Below, one piece after another: positions 29,135 through 37,544 of a stretch of DNA of 64,000 nucleotides (position 1 is its first letter; each line of letters starts with the position of its first letter). The notes beneath the pieces are model-generated. The model ran no database searches and was not told the DNA's origin. It was given only the letters and a program-made list of their open reading frames with translations. The stretch is taken from positions 62,001 to 126,000 of the forward strand of contig JAKSQJ010000001.1 in the NCBI GenBank assembly GCA_024404195.1, read 5' to 3'. The position numbers and the translations under genes are program-made. This DNA is from Clostridia bacterium. GTDB lineage: Bacteria > Bacillota > Clostridia > Oscillospirales > Acutalibacteraceae.

Positions 29135-29973
29135 TATTCAGTATATTCCTCCATAATAAAGGCCTCAAATATATCGCCGTCCTTAATATCGGCAAACTTT
29201 TCAAGACCGATACCGCATTCATAACCTTGTGCTACTTCCTTAACATCGTCTTTGAAACGGCGAAGTGAAGCAATTTCGTCCTCTGCAATAACAATACCGT
29301 CACGAACAAGACGGATTTTGCATGAACGGGTAACTTTACCGTCGGTAACATAGCAACCTGCAATAGTTCCGACATTTGAAATCTTGTAGGTATTGCGAAC
29401 TTCAACAGTTCCCAAAATGCTTTCACGGAATTTCGGAGCAAGCATACCCTTCATAGCCGATTCAATTTCTTCAATGGCATCGTAAATTACTCTGTATGTG
29501 CGAATGTCAACACCGTCTCGCTCGGCGGCTTCCTTTGCTACCGTGTCGGGGCGGACATTAAATCCGACGATAATAGCGCCGGAGGTTTGAGCAAGCATAA
29601 CATCCGATTCGTTAATGGCTCCGACACCGCCGTGGATAACGGAAACCTTAACTTCCTCGTTTGAAAGCTTCTCTAAACTTTCTCTTACTGCCTCAACGCT
29701 ACCCTGAACATCGGCTTTAACGATAATATTAAGATTTTTAAGGTCGCCCTCTGAAAGCTGGGTGAACAAATTATCAAGAGTAACCTTTTGAAGAGCATTA
29801 AACTCGTCATTTTTAATCTTGGCTTTTCTTTGTTCAACAAGTTCTCTTGCCAAGCGCTCATCGGAAACGGCATCAAAGCCGTCACCTGCGGCAGGAGTTT
29901 CGGCAAGACCCGTAATCTCAACCGGAACGGAAGGACCGGCTTCCTTAACGGGTTTACCGTTTTCATCGGTCAT
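29134..29973 (-). CDS. infB: infB, 3-prime part after a frameshift (IF2 C-terminal domains)
   Basis: Continues IF2 after the frame break near 30083. The first ATG in this frame is 29973, but the homologous frame extends upstream through [15 protein letters not shown] to the break. It holds the end of domain II, IF2 domain 3 ([14 protein letters not shown]) and the fMet-tRNA-binding C-terminal domain ([18 protein letters not shown]). On its own, without the G domain, it could not replace IF2. It lies in the rimP-rbfA operon. Confidence 0.9.
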   Translation of the reverse strand: MTDENGKPVKEAGPSVPVEITGLAETPAAGDGFDAVSDERLARELVEQRKAKIKNDEFNALQKVTLDNLFTQLSEGDLKNLNIIVKADVQGSVEAVRESLEKLSNEEVKVSVIHGGVGAINESDVMLAQTSGAIIVGFNVRPDTVAKEAAERDGVDIRTYRVIYDAIEEIESAMKGMLAPKFRESILGTVEVRNTYKISNVGTIAGCYVTDGKVTRSCKIRLVRDGIVIAEDEIASLRRFKDDVKEVAQGYECGIGLEKFADIKDGDIFEAFIMEEYTE

Positions 29974-31643
29974 AACGCGGACTCTGCCGACAGAAGTTCC
30001 GGCAACGATAATATCGCCCGATTTAAGAGTTCCGTTTTGAACGAGAAGGGAGGCAACGGGACCTTTACCCTTATCAAGACGGGCTTACGGTCGGGGTTTG
30101 CTTTAAGTTCAAGCATTTCCGATACAAGAAGTATGTTTTCAAGAAGATTATCAATGCCGTCATGAGTTTTAGCCGAAACGGGAACACAGATAATATCTCC
30201 GCCCCATTCTTCGGGAACAAGGGAGTGCTCTGTTAATTGTTGCTTAATTCTATCTGGGTTTGCTTCGGGTTTATCCATCTTGTTGATAGCAACGATAATC
30301 TGAACTTCTGCGGCTTTTGCATGGTTTATAGCTTCAATGGTTTGAGGCATAATACCGTCATCTGCGGCAACAACCAAAACGGCAATATCGGTAGCCATGG
30401 CACCGCGCTGACGCATAGAAGTAAATGCGGCGTGTCCCGGAGTATCAAGGAATGTAATATTTTGACCCTTGCAGTTTACTCTGTAAGCGCCGATATGCTG
30501 AGTAATACCGCCTGCTTCGGTGTCGGTAACTGCGGTGTTGCGGATAGCATCAAGAAGTGAGGTCTTACCGTGGTCAACGTGACCCATAACAACGACAACG
30601 GGACTGCGCGGCTTTAAGTCGTCCTCGTTATCTTCGGCAACATCCATAATTTGTTCTTCTATGGTAACAACAACCTGCTTTTGAATTTTTGCGCCCATTT
30701 CGGTAACAACGATTTCGGCAGTGTCGTAGTCAATTACTTGATTTATGGTAGCAACCATACCAAGTCCCATAAGGACCTTAATTACCTCTGCGGCGGTCTT
30801 TTTAAGAGCGGCGGCAAGCTCGCCGACGGTTATTTCTTCGCCAACGGTAACGGTAATAGGTGTCTTTTTAATTCTCTCAAGCTGTAAACGGCGGAGCTTA
30901 TCGGCTTCGGTTTCTCTCTTAACGCCTTGCGGACGGCGGTAATCTTGAGATTTTTGCTTTATTTTTTGCTTCCTTTGGAAGTTATCGCGCATAGTATTTG
31001 CGGGAGCAATTGACTCGTATTTTTCGTTATACTTATCAATATTTACATTAGAAGTCCTGGTATCAACATGACGAAGTTGAGCAGGACCGCGGTTCGGAGC
31101 AACGCTTTCTTTCTTTTCCTTTTTCGGAGGAGCAACCAAAGGACCGTCGTATGGTTTTTCTTCCTTCTTTGTTGCGGGTTTTTTGGCATCAACTCGCTCT
31201 TGAGTTGCCGTCTTTTTGGGTTTTGCCGGCTTTTCTTCCTTTTTGTCGGGAGTTTTTTCGGCGGCTTTTGTTTCGGTTTTCTTTGTTGTTTTCTTTTCTG
31301 CCTTTGCTTCGGCTTTTTTACTTACTTCGGCGGCTTCGGCGGCGGCAGCGGCTTTTAGTTGTTCAAGAATAGCCATCTGATTTGCAAGCATTTTATCTTT
31401 TTTGTCCTGCTCAATCTTTTTGGCTTCTTCTCTTGCTTTTTCGCCGGTTGCAAAGTATGCCTTAAAGCTTTTAACGCTATGCTTTTTTGTAAGACCGTCA
31501 AAAACAAGACCGATTTCCTTTTCGTTTAGCGAAGCACCGGATTTTTTCTCTTCTCCGATAATCTCCTTAATTTCGGCGCAAAGCTCTTTTGAAGTAATAC
31601 CAAAATCTTTGGCCATCTCACTTATCTTATATTTATTCGTCAT
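29970..31643 (-). CDS. infB: infB, 5-prime part before a frameshift (IF2 N-terminal and G domains)
   Basis: IF2_N helix (residues 1-50), a long Ala/Lys/Glu-rich linker, then the GTPase: [18 protein letters not shown] and NKMDKPEA. At about residue 520, after ANPDRK, the protein switches to an unrelated frame that ends at 29970. In other IF2 proteins about seven residues (of the type A-x-G-T-V-I-E) separate this point from the [10 protein letters not shown] segment, which is present in another frame. A loss of 22 bases (or 22 plus a multiple of 3) explains both the gap and the shift. ATG 31643 has GGAGG upstream and overlaps the ylxQ stop. Confidence 0.92.
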   Translation of the reverse strand: MTNKYKISEMAKDFGITSKELCAEIKEIIGEEKKSGASLNEKEIGLVFDGLTKKHSVKSFKAYFATGEKAREEAKKIEQDKKDKMLANQMAILEQLKAAAAAEAAEVSKKAEAKAEKKTTKKTETKAAEKTPDKKEEKPAKPKKTATQERVDAKKPATKKEEKPYDGPLVAPPKKEKKESVAPNRGPAQLRHVDTRTSNVNIDKYNEKYESIAPANTMRDNFQRKQKIKQKSQDYRRPQGVKRETEADKLRRLQLERIKKTPITVTVGEEITVGELAAALKKTAAEVIKVLMGLGMVATINQVIDYDTAEIVVTEMGAKIQKQVVVTIEEQIMDVAEDNEDDLKPRSPVVVVMGHVDHGKTSLLDAIRNTAVTDTEAGGITQHIGAYRVNCKGQNITFLDTPGHAAFTSMRQRGAMATDIAVLVVAADDGIMPQTIEAINHAKAAEVQIIVAINKMDKPEANPDRIKQQLTEHSLVPEEWGGDIICVPVSAKTHDGIDNLLENILLVSEMLELKANPDRKPVLIRVKVPLPPFSFKTELLNRAILSLPELLSAESAL

Positions 31644-31954
31644 TAGCATTTCCTCCCGTATTCCTCTGATATAGCAGAGGCAAATGAATTGTCGTTGACA
31701 GAAATAATTCCGCAGTTTCTGCCGACGGCAGCAGATAGTTTGGTTTGATTTGTTTCGGCAAGTTCTAAAACCTGCACACCGTATTTTTCGGATATAAACT
31801 TAATTTCTTTTTTACTTTTTTCCGAAATATCCGAACTGACTATAATAATCTTTGATTTTTTGCCCTTAATTGCATCACTTGAAGAAGCAAAACCAAAGGA
31901 TAATTTTTGCGCTTTTGAGGCAAAACCTAAAAGGGTAAGAATTTTATTCTCCAA
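31643..31954 (-). CDS. L7Ae-family RNA-binding protein YlxQ
   Basis: 103 aa. [17 protein letters not shown] opening and [17 protein letters not shown] match the Firmicute YlxQ/L7Ae kink-turn binders that sit between ylxR and infB. TTG start with AAGGAG upstream; it overlaps the ylxR end by 11 bases. Confidence 0.88.
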   Translation of the reverse strand: MENKILTLLGFASKAQKLSFGFASSSDAIKGKKSKIIIVSSDISEKSKKEIKFISEKYGVQVLELAETNQTKLSAAVGRNCGIISVNDNSFASAISEEYGRKC

Positions 31955-32216
31955 AATTCAAAAACTCCTTTTCCAAGTCCTCATAAACCGTTTCGCTTAC
32001 CGTTATGCCGAAGGTATGATTTAATGCCTTTTGCTTTTTAATTTTTTTAAGACATTCAATATTTTTGCAAACATAAGCGCCACGGCCGTTTTTCTTTCCC
32101 GTAAGGTCAAGAGAAATATCCCCCTCGGGGCTTTTTACAACCCTTATAAGCTCTTGCTTCGGTTTCATATCTCTGCAACCGATACACATTCGCATAGGCA
32201 CTTTTTTATTTCCCAA
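31944..32216 (-). CDS. YlxR (DUF448) nucleic-acid-binding protein
   Basis: 90 aa. Family hallmarks: MRMCIGCRDMKPKQELIRVV, GRGAYVCKN and ECLKKIKKQKALNHTFG. Reported as a regulator or RNase P partner in Bacillus. TTG start with AAAGGATG upstream. In the conserved nusA-ylxR-ylxQ-infB order. Confidence 0.9.
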   Translation of the reverse strand: MGNKKVPMRMCIGCRDMKPKQELIRVVKSPEGDISLDLTGKKNGRGAYVCKNIECLKKIKKQKALNHTFGITVSETVYEDLEKEFLNFGE

Positions 32217-32246
32217 GGAGCAACATCCTTTCTTTTAAGTTTACGG

Positions 32247-33332
32247 TTATTCGCCGAAGAATCCGCTTTCCGGATGAATATCTATCTTCCAACCGGTGAG
32301 CTTTGCGGCAAGGCGAACATTCTGACCCTTGTTACCGATAGCAAGAGAAAGCTGAGATTCGGGAACTCTTGCTTTGCAAACCTTCGGGTCTTCGCTTTCA
32401 ATCTCAACGCTTACAACTTTTGCAGGGGATAGAGCTTCGCTTACAAAAACAACGGGGTCTTCGCTGTATTTAACAATATCAATTTTTTCGCCGGATAATT
32501 CCTCAACGATTTTGTTGACACGGGCGCCCTTTTGACCGATGCAGGCACCAACGGCATCAATTTCTTCGTTTTCCGACCAAACAGCCATTTTTGTTCTTGA
32601 ACCTGCCTGACGGGAAATTGATTTTATTTCAATAGTTCCTTCAAAGATTTCGGGAACTTCGGTTTCAAACAAACGCTTAACAAGACCCGGATGAGTTCTT
32701 GAAAGCATAATACGGGGACCTTTATCGGTTTCCTTAACATCAACAACATAAACCTTAATATGGTCGCCCTCTTGAAGATTTTCTTCCGGAACCTGCTCAA
32801 GCTTCGGCAAAACGGCTTCGCTGTGACCTATTGTCAAAATAGCGTTACCGGTTTTGGGGTCAATTCTTTCAACCTTTGCGGTAACGATTTCCTTTGTCTT
32901 GCTTTGGAATTCTTGAAGAACCTGACCTCTTTCTGCCTCACGAACGCCCTGACGGAAGTTGTTCTTTGAGTTTTGAGCAACAATTCTTCCGAATTTCTTC
33001 GGGTCAAGGCGGATATCAATAAATCCGTCATCAATGGCTTTCGGGTCAATTTCGGCGGCATCGTCCTTTGAAATCTGAGTAAACGGATTTTCAACGGTAT
33101 CAACAATTTCTTTTCTTGCAACAACCGTGAAAATTTCCTTTTCCCAGTCAATAACGCAGGTCACAATATCGTTTCCGCCGTAATCTTTTCTTGCGGCAAC
33201 GGTAATTGCTTCGGAAATTTTATCAATAATGTATTCTTTCGGAATACCTTTTTCAGCTTCCATTTCCTTAAGGGCTTCAAAAAACTCCTTCATTTCTTTC
33301 TTTTCTTTTGCGGTTAGTTTAAGCTTAGCCAT
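32247..33332 (-). CDS. nusA: Transcription termination/antitermination factor NusA
   Basis: 361 aa: N-terminal RNA-polymerase-binding domain (1-130), S1 domain (about 135-200, GHSEAVLPKLEQVPEENLQ), then KH1-KH2 (VGACIGQKGARVNKI and LAIGNKGQNVRLAAKLTGWKI). No C-terminal acidic repeats, the usual Firmicute form. ATG 33332 (MAKLKLTAKE) is 11 bases after GGAGG; a TTG 18 bases upstream overlaps that site. Probably represses its own operon through the leader hairpin at 33841-33871. Confidence 0.96.
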   Translation of the reverse strand: MAKLKLTAKEKKEMKEFFEALKEMEAEKGIPKEYIIDKISEAITVAARKDYGGNDIVTCVIDWEKEIFTVVARKEIVDTVENPFTQISKDDAAEIDPKAIDDGFIDIRLDPKKFGRIVAQNSKNNFRQGVREAERGQVLQEFQSKTKEIVTAKVERIDPKTGNAILTIGHSEAVLPKLEQVPEENLQEGDHIKVYVVDVKETDKGPRIMLSRTHPGLVKRLFETEVPEIFEGTIEIKSISRQAGSRTKMAVWSENEEIDAVGACIGQKGARVNKIVEELSGEKIDIVKYSEDPVVFVSEALSPAKVVSVEIESEDPKVCKARVPESQLSLAIGNKGQNVRLAAKLTGWKIDIHPESGFFGE

Positions 33333-33353
33333 TTTTTCTTTTTCCTCCAAATA

Positions 33354-33809
33354 TTAAAAATCTTCATTAAGTATTGCTTTTGAAATATCGGCGGCGGTAA
33401 ACTTTACAGTTCGGCCGTCATCCAACAAAACGGTAGGCCCGTCATCATAGTCAATAAGTTTTCCCGAAATTTGTTTTTGCCCTTCAAATGCCTTATAGAG
33501 CTTAACGGTTATCGGTTTAGTAAGCATTGCCTTAAAATGCTTCTCCCTCGTTAGCTCACGGTTAAGACCGGGGGAGGACACCTCAAGATAATACGAAACA
33601 TCAATTGGGTCGGCCTCGTCAATTATCGGGTCTATCGCATGGGAAACATTTGTGCAATCGTTAATATCAACGCCGCCCGGCTTATCAATGAAAACCCGAA
33701 GATAATGAGAAACACCCTCTTTGACAAATCGGACATCCCAAAGCTCAACACCCTGAGCATTGACGGTTTCTTCAATAAGCTCAAAAACCTTGTCGGCTAT
33801 CTTTGCCAA
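33354..33809 (-). CDS. rimP: Ribosome maturation factor RimP
   Basis: 30S maturation factor, 151 aa. GVELWDVRFVKEG, LRVFIDKPGGVDINDC and VSSPGLNRELTREKHF are family hallmarks. TTG start with AGGTGTG upstream. First gene of the rimP-nusA-infB operon. Confidence 0.95.
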   Translation of the reverse strand: MAKIADKVFELIEETVNAQGVELWDVRFVKEGVSHYLRVFIDKPGGVDINDCTNVSHAIDPIIDEADPIDVSYYLEVSSPGLNRELTREKHFKAMLTKPITVKLYKAFEGQKQISGKLIDYDDGPTVLLDDGRTVKFTAADISKAILNEDF

Positions 33810-33840
33810 TATGACACACCTGCACTTTCAAATTTTCAAT

Positions 33841-33871
33841 AATAAAAGTGAGCGGGTTTTAACCCACTCAC
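33841..33871 (-). promoter_or_regulatory. Leader hairpin with T-tract, candidate NusA-dependent attenuator
   Basis: Between the rimP promoter and the rimP start the minus strand forms GTGAGTGGGTT / AACCCGCTCAC (one G-U pair that exists only in this orientation) followed by TTTTATTATT. The interrupted T-tract makes it a weak terminator, the class that depends on NusA. Confidence 0.6.
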
Positions 33872-33896
33872 CTTTCATACAAAATCCTACGATATT

Positions 33897-33924
33897 ATTA
33901 TAGCACAAAAAAATAATAAATCAA
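33897..33924 (-). promoter_or_regulatory. rimP-nusA-infB operon promoter
   Basis: TTGATT (33919-33924), 16 bases, TATAAT (33897-33902) on the minus strand. Predicted start about 33890, giving an 80-base leader. Confidence 0.7.
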
Positions 33925-33954
33925 GTATTTTTTATAAATATTTATATATAAATA

Positions 33955-35685
33955 TTATTCATAGTTAAAATCGGTAGCTTCTTGCGTTTCGGCAGGCGGA
34001 ACATAGGAGTTAACATAAATTGTAACACTGTCGTCGGAAGTTAATTCTTCGCCAGGCTTAGGGTCTTGTTTCAGAACAACATCGGGCTTTGAATCGGGGT
34101 CTTCTTTTTCAAGAACTTCTATGTTATTGTAAAGAAAACCCTGCTTTAATAGGTCAATAAGCGCCTTGTCTCTTGTCTGACCTACAACATTCGCCATTCT
34201 GAACGATTTAGGGCCTAAACTGATAACAATATTTATCTGGCTGTCTCTCGTAAGCTGTTTTCCCGCCTCAACCGACTGTGAGCAGATAGCACCTCTCGGG
34301 ACGGTGTTAGAAAATGTTTTGCCGGAAATGGAAATCTTGAAATAATCGCAATCCGGAAGCTTTTTCAGTTCCGAATAATACTTACCTGCTAAATCGGGAA
34401 CAGGATATGTTTTTTCGTCGGGATAAATCGGCTTACTGTCTTCATCGGACTCTTGCGAGGTGGTAGTTTCGGAAGAAACGGTTTTCTCTTTTTTGTCGTT
34501 CTTGTTTTTGAATAGTTTTGAGCCGAAAACACCGAAAACCAAAGCAACAACCAAAATAACGGTGCAAAGTGCCGAAATAACGGCATATTTTACCGAAGAA
34601 TTGCCTTTTTTGGAATTCTTTTTGTTTGAAGATTGACCGCCCGTTTTTGCGATAACTGCACTTTGAGAATCTTCCTGCTCGGCGGCTTTGCGGCGTTTTG
34701 CGTCTGCCTTTTGGATGTTTTCGGGGGTTTCGCCGTAAACAATTTCATCTCTGAACTGTTCAACCGACTTTGTTCTGTCACCGATTTTGACCTGCAAACC
34801 GTTAGCAAGTGCCACTAAAACCTGCCTCGGCAAATCGGCGGCAATGCTTGAAGAGATAGACATTTTATCATTGTTTAATCTTTCGTTTGCGGCAGGCGGA
34901 AGCGAGCCCATTATCACACGGAATAGGGTAGAAGCAAGGCCGTAAACATCGGTAAAAGTTCCGATGTTGCCCTTTTCGGTTGAATATTGCTCAATAGCGG
35001 CGCAACCCGGATAAATGGCAGTTGCAAAATTTTCGGAAGCAAATCGTGTTTTGATTATGGAAATATTCGTAAGACGGAGTTTGCCGTCTCTACCGACAGA
35101 AATACTCTCGGGAGAAATGCCTCCGTGAATAATACCGTTTTCATTAAGAGTTGCAACGGTGTCAAAAAGGGGAAGGAATAAAGGCCTTGCCTGTTCCCAT
35201 TTAAGAACTCCGCCGTTTCTTTCAAGGAAATTTGAAAGGGTTATGCCGGTATTATGCGACATAACGGTATATGCCGTTCCGTTTTCTTCAAAAATACTTG
35301 TAGTATTAAAAACGGAAATATTTTCAAGTCGGGCAATTTTGCGGTTTAACTCAATAAATTCAAGCAAACCTTCATTAAAATAGTAGTTGTTTTCCTTTGT
35401 TTTTGCCGCAACCGTTTTATCGGGATATCTTACCGACATATTCAAGGGGAAATACTCTTTAATATCAACGGTGATATTCTTTTCGCTGTCAAATGCAATA
35501 TAAGTTATGCTTTCGCTTGATTGGTCAATAACCGTTCCGATAATGTATCTGTTATTGAGCAAAAACTTAACATTCAAAGCTTCAACAGGGTTTTTAGAAA
35601 GGTTGTCATAACCGCAAATATCGCAGTATCTGTCACCCGTTGCTTCGCCCATACAACCGGGGCAAAACCTATTTACATCAATCAT
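33955..35685 (-). CDS. Zinc-ribbon, pseudokinase and PASTA membrane protein
   Basis: 576 aa. Zinc ribbon (Cys8, 11, 21, 24), then a kinase-like domain about 35-300, a membrane helix near 370-392 and two extracellular PASTA domains to the end. The kinase Lys76 (VDIKEYFP) is kept, but the catalytic HRD is HGG (187-189) and DFG is NIS (206-208), so phosphotransfer is unlikely. PASTA domains sense peptidoglycan or lipid II in Firmicute kinases such as PrkC. This one may be a scaffold or sensor without catalysis. ATG 35685 has GGGAGG upstream; the longer frame starts inside that site. No phosphatase (PrpC) gene lies beside it. Confidence 0.82.
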   Translation of the reverse strand: MIDVNRFCPGCMGEATGDRYCDICGYDNLSKNPVEALNVKFLLNNRYIIGTVIDQSSESITYIAFDSEKNITVDIKEYFPLNMSVRYPDKTVAAKTKENNYYFNEGLLEFIELNRKIARLENISVFNTTSIFEENGTAYTVMSHNTGITLSNFLERNGGVLKWEQARPLFLPLFDTVATLNENGIIHGGISPESISVGRDGKLRLTNISIIKTRFASENFATAIYPGCAAIEQYSTEKGNIGTFTDVYGLASTLFRVIMGSLPPAANERLNNDKMSISSSIAADLPRQVLVALANGLQVKIGDRTKSVEQFRDEIVYGETPENIQKADAKRRKAAEQEDSQSAVIAKTGGQSSNKKNSKKGNSSVKYAVISALCTVILVVALVFGVFGSKLFKNKNDKKEKTVSSETTTSQESDEDSKPIYPDEKTYPVPDLAGKYYSELKKLPDCDYFKISISGKTFSNTVPRGAICSQSVEAGKQLTRDSQINIVISLGPKSFRMANVVGQTRDKALIDLLKQGFLYNNIEVLEKEDPDSKPDVVLKQDPKPGEELTSDDSVTIYVNSYVPPAETQEATDFNYE

Positions 35686-35770
35686 AATATCCTCCCAAAA
35701 GAGCATTTATTCAAAGCCATTTTACCATAAATTGCCCCAAATAGCAACATTTTAATCATTACAAAAGGGT

Positions 35771-35801
35771 AACAAAAAAGCCCCTCGTCAAAAGGGGCTT
35801 A
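35771..35801 (-). terminator. Terminator after glmM
   Basis: Stem AAGCCCC / GGGGCTT with a nine-base loop, followed on the minus strand by TTTTTTG. Confidence 0.85.
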
Positions 35802-35815
35802 AAAAACTTGTTGTT

Positions 35816-37444
35816 TTATTTGCAGTATCCGAGAGATTTAATAAGGTTTGCAACCTTTTCGGTTTGAGCGTCGCAAAGCTTTTGTGAGCCGCTTTCAACC
35901 ATAACTCTGATAATTGGCTCGGTTCCGCTTTCGCGAAGAAGGATTCTGCCGTCGTTTCCGAGTTCTTTTCCGATTTCTTCAACCATTTTTTGCACCTGTT
36001 CGTCGGCGGCAACGGTTGCTTTGTCGGTAACCGTAACATTTCTTATTGACTGCGGATACATCTTTACCGGCTCGGCAAGCTGACCGAGGGTTGCTTTTTT
36101 CTCAACCATTTCTTCAAGAAGCATAATCGCACTTAAAATACCGTCGCCCGTTGTTGCATACTTGCGAACGATAACATGGCCGGACTGTTCGCCGCCTAAA
36201 TAGTAGTTGTTTTCCATCATTGCATCGTGAACATAACGGTCGCCGACGGTTGTCTGAATGTATCCGATACCTGCCTCGTCAAGCGCACGGTAAAGTCCCA
36301 TATTTGACATAATTGTTGTAACAACCTTATTTCCGGGGAGAAGACCTTTATCGCGAAGGCGTTTTCCTATTACATAAATTATATGGTCGCCGTTAACGGT
36401 ATTACCGTTTTCGTCAACGGCAATAAGACGGTCGGCATCGCCGTCAAAAGCAAAACCGACATCCATGTGATTGTCTTTTACATATTTTTTAAGCGAAGCA
36501 ATATGCGTTGAACCGGCACCCTCGTTGATGTTAATGCCGTCGGGAGAATCGTTGATAACATGGATATTGGCGCCGAGGGCGCTGAATACCGCACGGGCAA
36601 TCATCCATGAAGCACCGTTGGCACAGTCAAGGGCAACATTGAGATTTTTATAGGAGTTGGCGGCAATGGAAATAAGATAGCCAACATAACGGTTTCTGCC
36701 GGCAACATGGTCCATAACAAGACCGATTTTATTTCTGTGTGCAAGGGGTAAATCGTCGCCCTCAACATCAAAACCCGATAGGTCATTATCTATGTATTTT
36801 TCAATGAGCGAGAGGGTATAGTCGTCCATTTTTTCGCCGACACGGTTAATAAGCTTGATACCGTTGTCGTAGTAAGGGTTATGAGAAGCGGAAATCATAA
36901 CACCGCAGTCAAAACCGTCCTGACGGACAACATAGGAAACCGAAGGTGTAGTGGTAACATGGAGCATATATGCGTCGGCACCCGAGGAGGTTATACCTGC
37001 AACGATGGCGTATTCAAGCATATAACTTGAACGGCGGGTATCTTTACCGATAACGATTCTTGCCTTTCGGTTTGAATTGTTGTTAGAATAATACCAACCT
37101 AAGAATCTACCGATTTTATATGCATGAAAAGCGGTAAGATTTTCGTTAGCTTCGCCTCTGAAACCGTCGGTGCCGAAGTATTTTCCGTTAAAGGAAATTG
37201 ACTCCTTTGGCTTAAACAGTGTCTCGGTGTATGACGGCTCAAGGGGGATTTCATCACGAAGCAGGTCGTCTATTGAAATATTGAATAGGGTAGAAAGCTG
37301 AATGATTTTACCTATTTCGGGATAGGAGGTGTCCGATTCCCATTTGGAAACGGATTGTCTTGAAACATCAAGTTGCTCGGCAAGTTGTTCTTGAGAAAGT
37401 TTTATGGAGTTGCGTAAAATAGAAATTTTCTGTCCGATTGTCAT
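35816..37444 (-). CDS. glmM: Phosphoglucosamine mutase with N-terminal XRE helix-turn-helix domain
   Basis: Converts glucosamine-6-P to glucosamine-1-P for UDP-GlcNAc and the cell wall. 542 aa against about 450 normally. Residues 4-60 are a full XRE-type DNA-binding domain (LAEQLDVSRQSVSKWES), joined by a 25-residue linker to a complete GlmM core from residue 88 (GKYFGTDGFRG): catalytic Ser187 (SASHNP), DGDADR metal loop, GGEQSGH and RESGTEP phosphate loop. Both parts are in one uninterrupted frame with GGAGGT before ATG 37444. The enzyme may bind DNA and sense its own sugar phosphate. A palindrome overlies its promoter. Confidence 0.93.
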   Translation of the reverse strand: MTIGQKISILRNSIKLSQEQLAEQLDVSRQSVSKWESDTSYPEIGKIIQLSTLFNISIDDLLRDEIPLEPSYTETLFKPKESISFNGKYFGTDGFRGEANENLTAFHAYKIGRFLGWYYSNNNSNRKARIVIGKDTRRSSYMLEYAIVAGITSSGADAYMLHVTTTPSVSYVVRQDGFDCGVMISASHNPYYDNGIKLINRVGEKMDDYTLSLIEKYIDNDLSGFDVEGDDLPLAHRNKIGLVMDHVAGRNRYVGYLISIAANSYKNLNVALDCANGASWMIARAVFSALGANIHVINDSPDGININEGAGSTHIASLKKYVKDNHMDVGFAFDGDADRLIAVDENGNTVNGDHIIYVIGKRLRDKGLLPGNKVVTTIMSNMGLYRALDEAGIGYIQTTVGDRYVHDAMMENNYYLGGEQSGHVIVRKYATTGDGILSAIMLLEEMVEKKATLGQLAEPVKMYPQSIRNVTVTDKATVAADEQVQKMVEEIGKELGNDGRILLRESGTEPIIRVMVESGSQKLCDAQTEKVANLIKSLGYCK

Positions 37445-37491
37445 CTTTTGACCTCCGAATTATTATTGGCCGAAGTTTATCGGCAATTTCT

Positions 37492-37519
37492 ATTATATCC
37501 CCAAAAGTCAAAATGTCAA
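37492..37519 (-). promoter_or_regulatory. glmM promoter
   Basis: TTGACA (37514-37519), 16 bases, TATAAT (37492-37497) on the minus strand. Confidence 0.75.
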
Positions 37520-37531
37520 CAATAAAATTGT
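37519..37531. promoter_or_regulatory. Palindrome at the glmM -35, candidate operator
   Basis: ACAAT-AAA-ATTGT, a perfect 5-3-5 inverted repeat next to the -35. A second TTGACA lies at 37529-37534 and a CAACC/GGTTG repeat at 37532-37544. Size and place fit an XRE-domain operator. Confidence 0.4.
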
Positions 37532-37544
37532 CAACCATTGGTTG

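Noticed and set aside
30070..30100. Programmed frameshift in infB
   Set aside because: No slippery heptamer at the break, and about seven conserved residues are missing, which slippage cannot explain.
31068..31372. Two Phe/Leu-rich plus-strand frames
   Set aside because: Reverse complement of the Ala/Lys-rich IF2 linker.
37469..37484. GCCGA/TCGGC repeat shared between the glmM leader and the mazF upstream repeat
   Set aside because: TCGGC is very common in this genome's coding DNA, so two occurrences do not show a common regulator.
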